In this document: piece by piece, positions 13,066 to 15,000 of the stretch
Layout: every line of letters starts with the position of its first letter
How positions within the stretch are numbered: position 1 is the first letter of the stretch
NCBI GenBank assembly: GCA_002796205.1
Contig: PCWO01000006.1
Span: forward strand, 1 to 15,000
Source of the DNA: Candidatus Liptonbacteria bacterium CG11_big_fil_rev_8_21_14_0_20_35_14
GTDB taxonomy: Bacteria; Patescibacteriota; Minisyncoccia; UBA6257; XYB1-36-10
Direction of reading: 5' to 3'
Length of the DNA stretch: 15,000 nucleotides
Position numbers and translations under genes: made by a program
Notes under the pieces: generated by a model
The model's input: the letters and a program-made list of their open reading frames with translations, nothing else
Database searches by the model: none
What the model was told of the DNA's origin: nothing

Positions 13066-14810
13066 CTTTTACTTATGTCTTCGGTTATTTGTTTTATAAA
13101 GTCGTCTAGATTATTTATTCCAAGATCGCCTTTTTTATAACTTCTAATAGATATGTTGTTGGCTTGCTTTTCTTTATCGCCGATAATTAAAGTATATGGA
13201 ACTTTGGCTATCTCGGCATTTCTGATTTTTTTCCCTAGAGTTTCGTTTGATTTGTCTATTTCAACTCTAATATTATTTGCTTTTAAGGTTTGCTTTATTT
13301 TATCCGTATAAGTTGAAACTTTATCGTTAACAGAAATAATACGAATTTGTTCGGGTGATAACCAGATAGGAAAAGCGCCGGCAAAATGTTCTATCATAAT
13401 AGACATAAATCTTTCTAGAGAACCTAGAAAAGCGCGGTGGATCATAACGGGAGTTTGTTTATTGCCTTTTTCATCTATGTAGGAAAGTTCAAATCTTTTG
13501 GGCATATTAAAATCTACTTGAATAGTGGCGACTTGCCATTTTCGGCCCAAGCTATCACTGGCTGTAAAATCTATTTTAGGTCCATAGAAAGCAGCCTCGC
13601 CTTCATCTACAGTGAAGTCTGTTTTGTTTTCTTTGAGAGTTTTTTTTAAGATATTTATAGATTTATCCCATACTTTCTTTTCACCAAGGTATTGACTAAA
13701 GTCTTTGGAGTCGTGGACAGAGAGATGAGTTTCAAGAGGCATTTGAAATGTTTCATATATTTTTTTAATAACTTTAAACATATTGATTATTTCGCTTGCG
13801 ATTTGATTTTCACTACAGAAAACATGGCCATCGTCTTGAGTAATTGACAAAACTCTGGAAAGACCCTGGAGTTCACCTGGTTTTTCGTTGCGATACACGA
13901 CTCCAAATTCGGACAGTCTTAGTGGAAGTTCTTTATAGCTCCTGAGGTGACTGGCAAAAATTTGAGTATGATGAGGGCAATTCATTGGTTTTATATCGTA
14001 GTTGTCGTTATTACCTTTACCTTTAACGTGAAATAAATCTTCTTTAAATTTGTCAAAATGACCGGAAACTTTATATAGTTCTGGTTTAGTTAGGTGGGGA
14101 GTGGTAACTCTTTGATAGCCTAAGGGTTCTTGAAGTTCGTTGACAAATTTTTGTAAGGTTTCGCGCAGTATGGTGCCTTTAGGGGTAAAAAGAGGAAGGC
14201 CGGAACCGACTAAGGGCGAGAAGGTAAAAAGATCTAGTTCTTGACCTAATTTACGATGATCTCTTTTGGTGGCTTCAATAAGCATTTGTTTGTATAAATC
14301 AAGTTCTTCTTTAGTATTAAAAGCTAAGCCGTATATACGAGTTAACATGGCTCTTTGCTCATCTCCTTGCCAGTATGAGCCGGCTATTTTTTGGAGACTA
14401 AAGGCTTCCTCGTTTATTTCTTTGGTATTTTTAACGTGTGGGCCGGCACAGAGGTCGGTAAAAATATGGTCGGTGGTATATAGAGTTATATCTTTTTTAT
14501 CCTTTTTTAATTGATCTATGAGTTCGTGTTTGAATGGTTGATTTTTGAGAGTTTTTTTAGCTTCGGAGGGAGTAACTTTTTTTATTTTAAAATCTAGATT
14601 TTGTTTTATGAGTTCAATAATTCTTTTTTGAATTTTAGGGAGGTCGGAGTCGGATATTTTTTCAGGGAGTAAAAAATCATAATAAAATCCATTTTCTATA
14701 GTTGGGCCGATGCCTAATTTGGCGTTAGGGTATTTCTCTAATATAGCAATGGCTAATAGGTGGGAGAGAGAGTGTCTTATTTTGTCTATATTGTCTGAAG
14801 CTTTTTTCAT
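13059..14810 (-). CDS. thrS: Threonyl-tRNA synthetase lacking the TGS domain
   Basis: Class IIa synthetase for tRNA-Thr. The start is placed at ATG 14810 (583 residues) because the upstream ATG at 14846 lies between the predicted -10 and transcription start and adds no conserved sequence. Standard ThrRS is about 640 residues with an N-terminal TGS domain; this one opens directly in the N2 editing domain. The editing residues are intact: H13 and H17 (HSLSH) and C121 and H125 (CAGPH). The catalytic core has KPMNCPHH, motif 2 YRNEKPGELQGLSRVL, QDDGHVF and IHRAFLGS, giving the Cys/His/His zinc ligands that bind threonine. The C-terminal anticodon-binding domain covers about 480-583. miaA follows after 26 bp. 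No Shine-Dalgarno precedes the ATG. Confidence 0.95.
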   Translation of the reverse strand: MKKASDNIDKIRHSLSHLLAIAILEKYPNAKLGIGPTIENGFYYDFLLPEKISDSDLPKIQKRIIELIKQNLDFKIKKVTPSEAKKTLKNQPFKHELIDQLKKDKKDITLYTTDHIFTDLCAGPHVKNTKEINEEAFSLQKIAGSYWQGDEQRAMLTRIYGLAFNTKEELDLYKQMLIEATKRDHRKLGQELDLFTFSPLVGSGLPLFTPKGTILRETLQKFVNELQEPLGYQRVTTPHLTKPELYKVSGHFDKFKEDLFHVKGKGNNDNYDIKPMNCPHHTQIFASHLRSYKELPLRLSEFGVVYRNEKPGELQGLSRVLSITQDDGHVFCSENQIASEIINMFKVIKKIYETFQMPLETHLSVHDSKDFSQYLGEKKVWDKSINILKKTLKENKTDFTVDEGEAAFYGPKIDFTASDSLGRKWQVATIQVDFNMPKRFELSYIDEKGNKQTPVMIHRAFLGSLERFMSIMIEHFAGAFPIWLSPEQIRIISVNDKVSTYTDKIKQTLKANNIRVEIDKSNETLGKKIRNAEIAKVPYTLIIGDKEKQANNISIRSYKKGDLGINNLDDFIKQITEDISKRK

Positions 14811-14847
14811 ATTTATAACTATACAGAGAAACTTAGTTTTCGGCAAT

Positions 14848-14856
14848 ATAATACCA
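14848..14856 (-). promoter_or_regulatory. Extended -10 promoter of thrS-miaA
   Basis: On the minus strand TGG-TATTAT runs from 14856 to 14848, one mismatch from the extended -10 consensus, with no clear -35. Predicted start near 14841, leaving about 31 nt to the ATG at 14810 and supporting that start codon. Confidence 0.5.
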
Positions 14857-14882
14857 GATTATTTAATGACTTATATACCCTC

Positions 14883-14888
14883 TATAAT
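14883..14888 (+). promoter_or_regulatory. Possible plus-strand -10 box at right end
   Basis: Perfect TATAAT on the plus strand, with no convincing -35 (TATTTA at 14860-14865). It would start a transcript near 14895 that runs through two hairpins toward the right edge. Confidence 0.35.
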
Positions 14889-14891
14889 TTA

Positions 14892-14915
14892 TAAAAACAG
14901 GGTGTTTAGAACCCT
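14892..14915 (-). terminator. Minus-strand terminator-like hairpin
   Basis: AGGGT/ACCCT (14899-14903/14911-14915) with a 7-nt loop. On the minus strand it is followed by TGTTTTTAT, as expected of a terminator for a minus-strand gene to the right. The 5-bp stem is short. Confidence 0.35.
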
Positions 14916-14940
14916 AAAAACAATAGTCGCCTAACGGTGT

Positions 14941-14977
14941 CAAAGAGGCTTTTGGCTGATTAGCCTCCTTTGTTTTT
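14941..14977 (+). terminator. Plus-strand terminator or attenuator hairpin
   Basis: CAAAG-AGGCT (14941-14950) pairs with AGCCT-C-CTTTG (14962-14972): 10 bp with one bulged C, followed by TTTTT at 14973-14977. No plus-strand gene ends here, so it terminates either a short RNA from the -10 at 14883 or a leader of a gene beyond the window. Confidence 0.5.
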
Positions 14978-15000
14978 AAGAACCTAACCAATTGTTTTTA

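Noticed and set aside
14811..14846. Longer thrS start at 14846
   Set aside because: Lies between the predicted -10 and transcription start, and the 12 extra residues match nothing in ThrRS.
13437..14934. Plus-strand ORFs opposite thrS (70, 82 and 74 codons)
   Set aside because: All are antisense to conserved ThrRS sequence; the last reaches into the intergenic region but has no promoter or start signal of its own.
14941..14980. Fragment of a 16S rRNA 3' end, suggested by CCTCCTTT
   Set aside because: The bases before it do not match the conserved GGATCA of the 16S tail; the stretch is one arm of a hairpin.

Overview
This is a strongly AT-rich, gene-dense stretch of bacterial chromosome made almost entirely of translation, transcription and replication housekeeping genes. 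The best fit is a Candidatus Patescibacteria (CPR) genome, probably of Parcubacteria type. The reasons are the shortened aminoacyl-tRNA synthetases (PheT without its OB-fold region, ThrRS without its TGS domain), reliance on GatCAB, a GC-rich palindrome inserted in frame in miaA (encoding LPAGRQG), a group I intron in a tRNA, and rplK not followed by rplA. The reading frames fit the standard code; TGA is not read through as glycine. All fourteen protein genes end in TAA or TAG. The lineage is an inference, since no rRNA is present.

Layout. Positions 1-3026 (+): the 3' part of argS, then gatC, gatA and a membrane-anchored protein with a HEPN-like RNxxxH motif. Positions 3037-3374: a promoter, then an initiator tRNA-fMet gene split just before its anticodon by a 191-nt ORF-less group I intron, then a terminator. 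Positions 3383-4099: a protein with a helix-turn-helix and a LAGLIDADG-like segment. Positions 4105-4308: tRNA-Asp and a CAU tRNA behind one promoter. Positions 4335-7251: pheS-pheT. Positions 7283-9319: gyrB. Positions 9324-10545: secE-nusG-rplK. Positions 10574-10633: a compact promoter-hairpin-T-tract unit whose loop side carries a ten-base perfect match to the 16S anti-Shine-Dalgarno. Positions 10669-12119: gatB. From 12130 the genes run on the minus strand: thrS then miaA as an operon, convergent with gatB. The right end (14848-15000) is a structured intergenic region with possible promoters and terminators on both strands, perhaps the leader of an unseen plus-strand gene.

How the genes work together. 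ArgRS, PheRS and ThrRS charge tRNAs. GatCAB amidates mischarged Glu-tRNA(Gln) and/or Asp-tRNA(Asn). MiaA modifies A37 of tRNAs. The tRNA genes supply initiator, Asp and a CAU tRNA. SecE, NusG and L11 form the usual secE-nusG-rplK block, and GyrB supplies DNA supercoiling.

Regulation is simple and repeated. Several genes have an extended -10 (TGn-TATAAT-like), and secE, gatB and pheS start only 11-14 nt after the -10 box, so their mRNAs should be leaderless or nearly so. Clear Shine-Dalgarno sites are rare (gyrB has one). The items most worth following are the split initiator tRNA with its exactly matching guide sequence, the anti-SD-complementary hairpin after rplK, the palindrome in miaA, and the HEPN-like and LAGLIDADG-like proteins flanking the intron.
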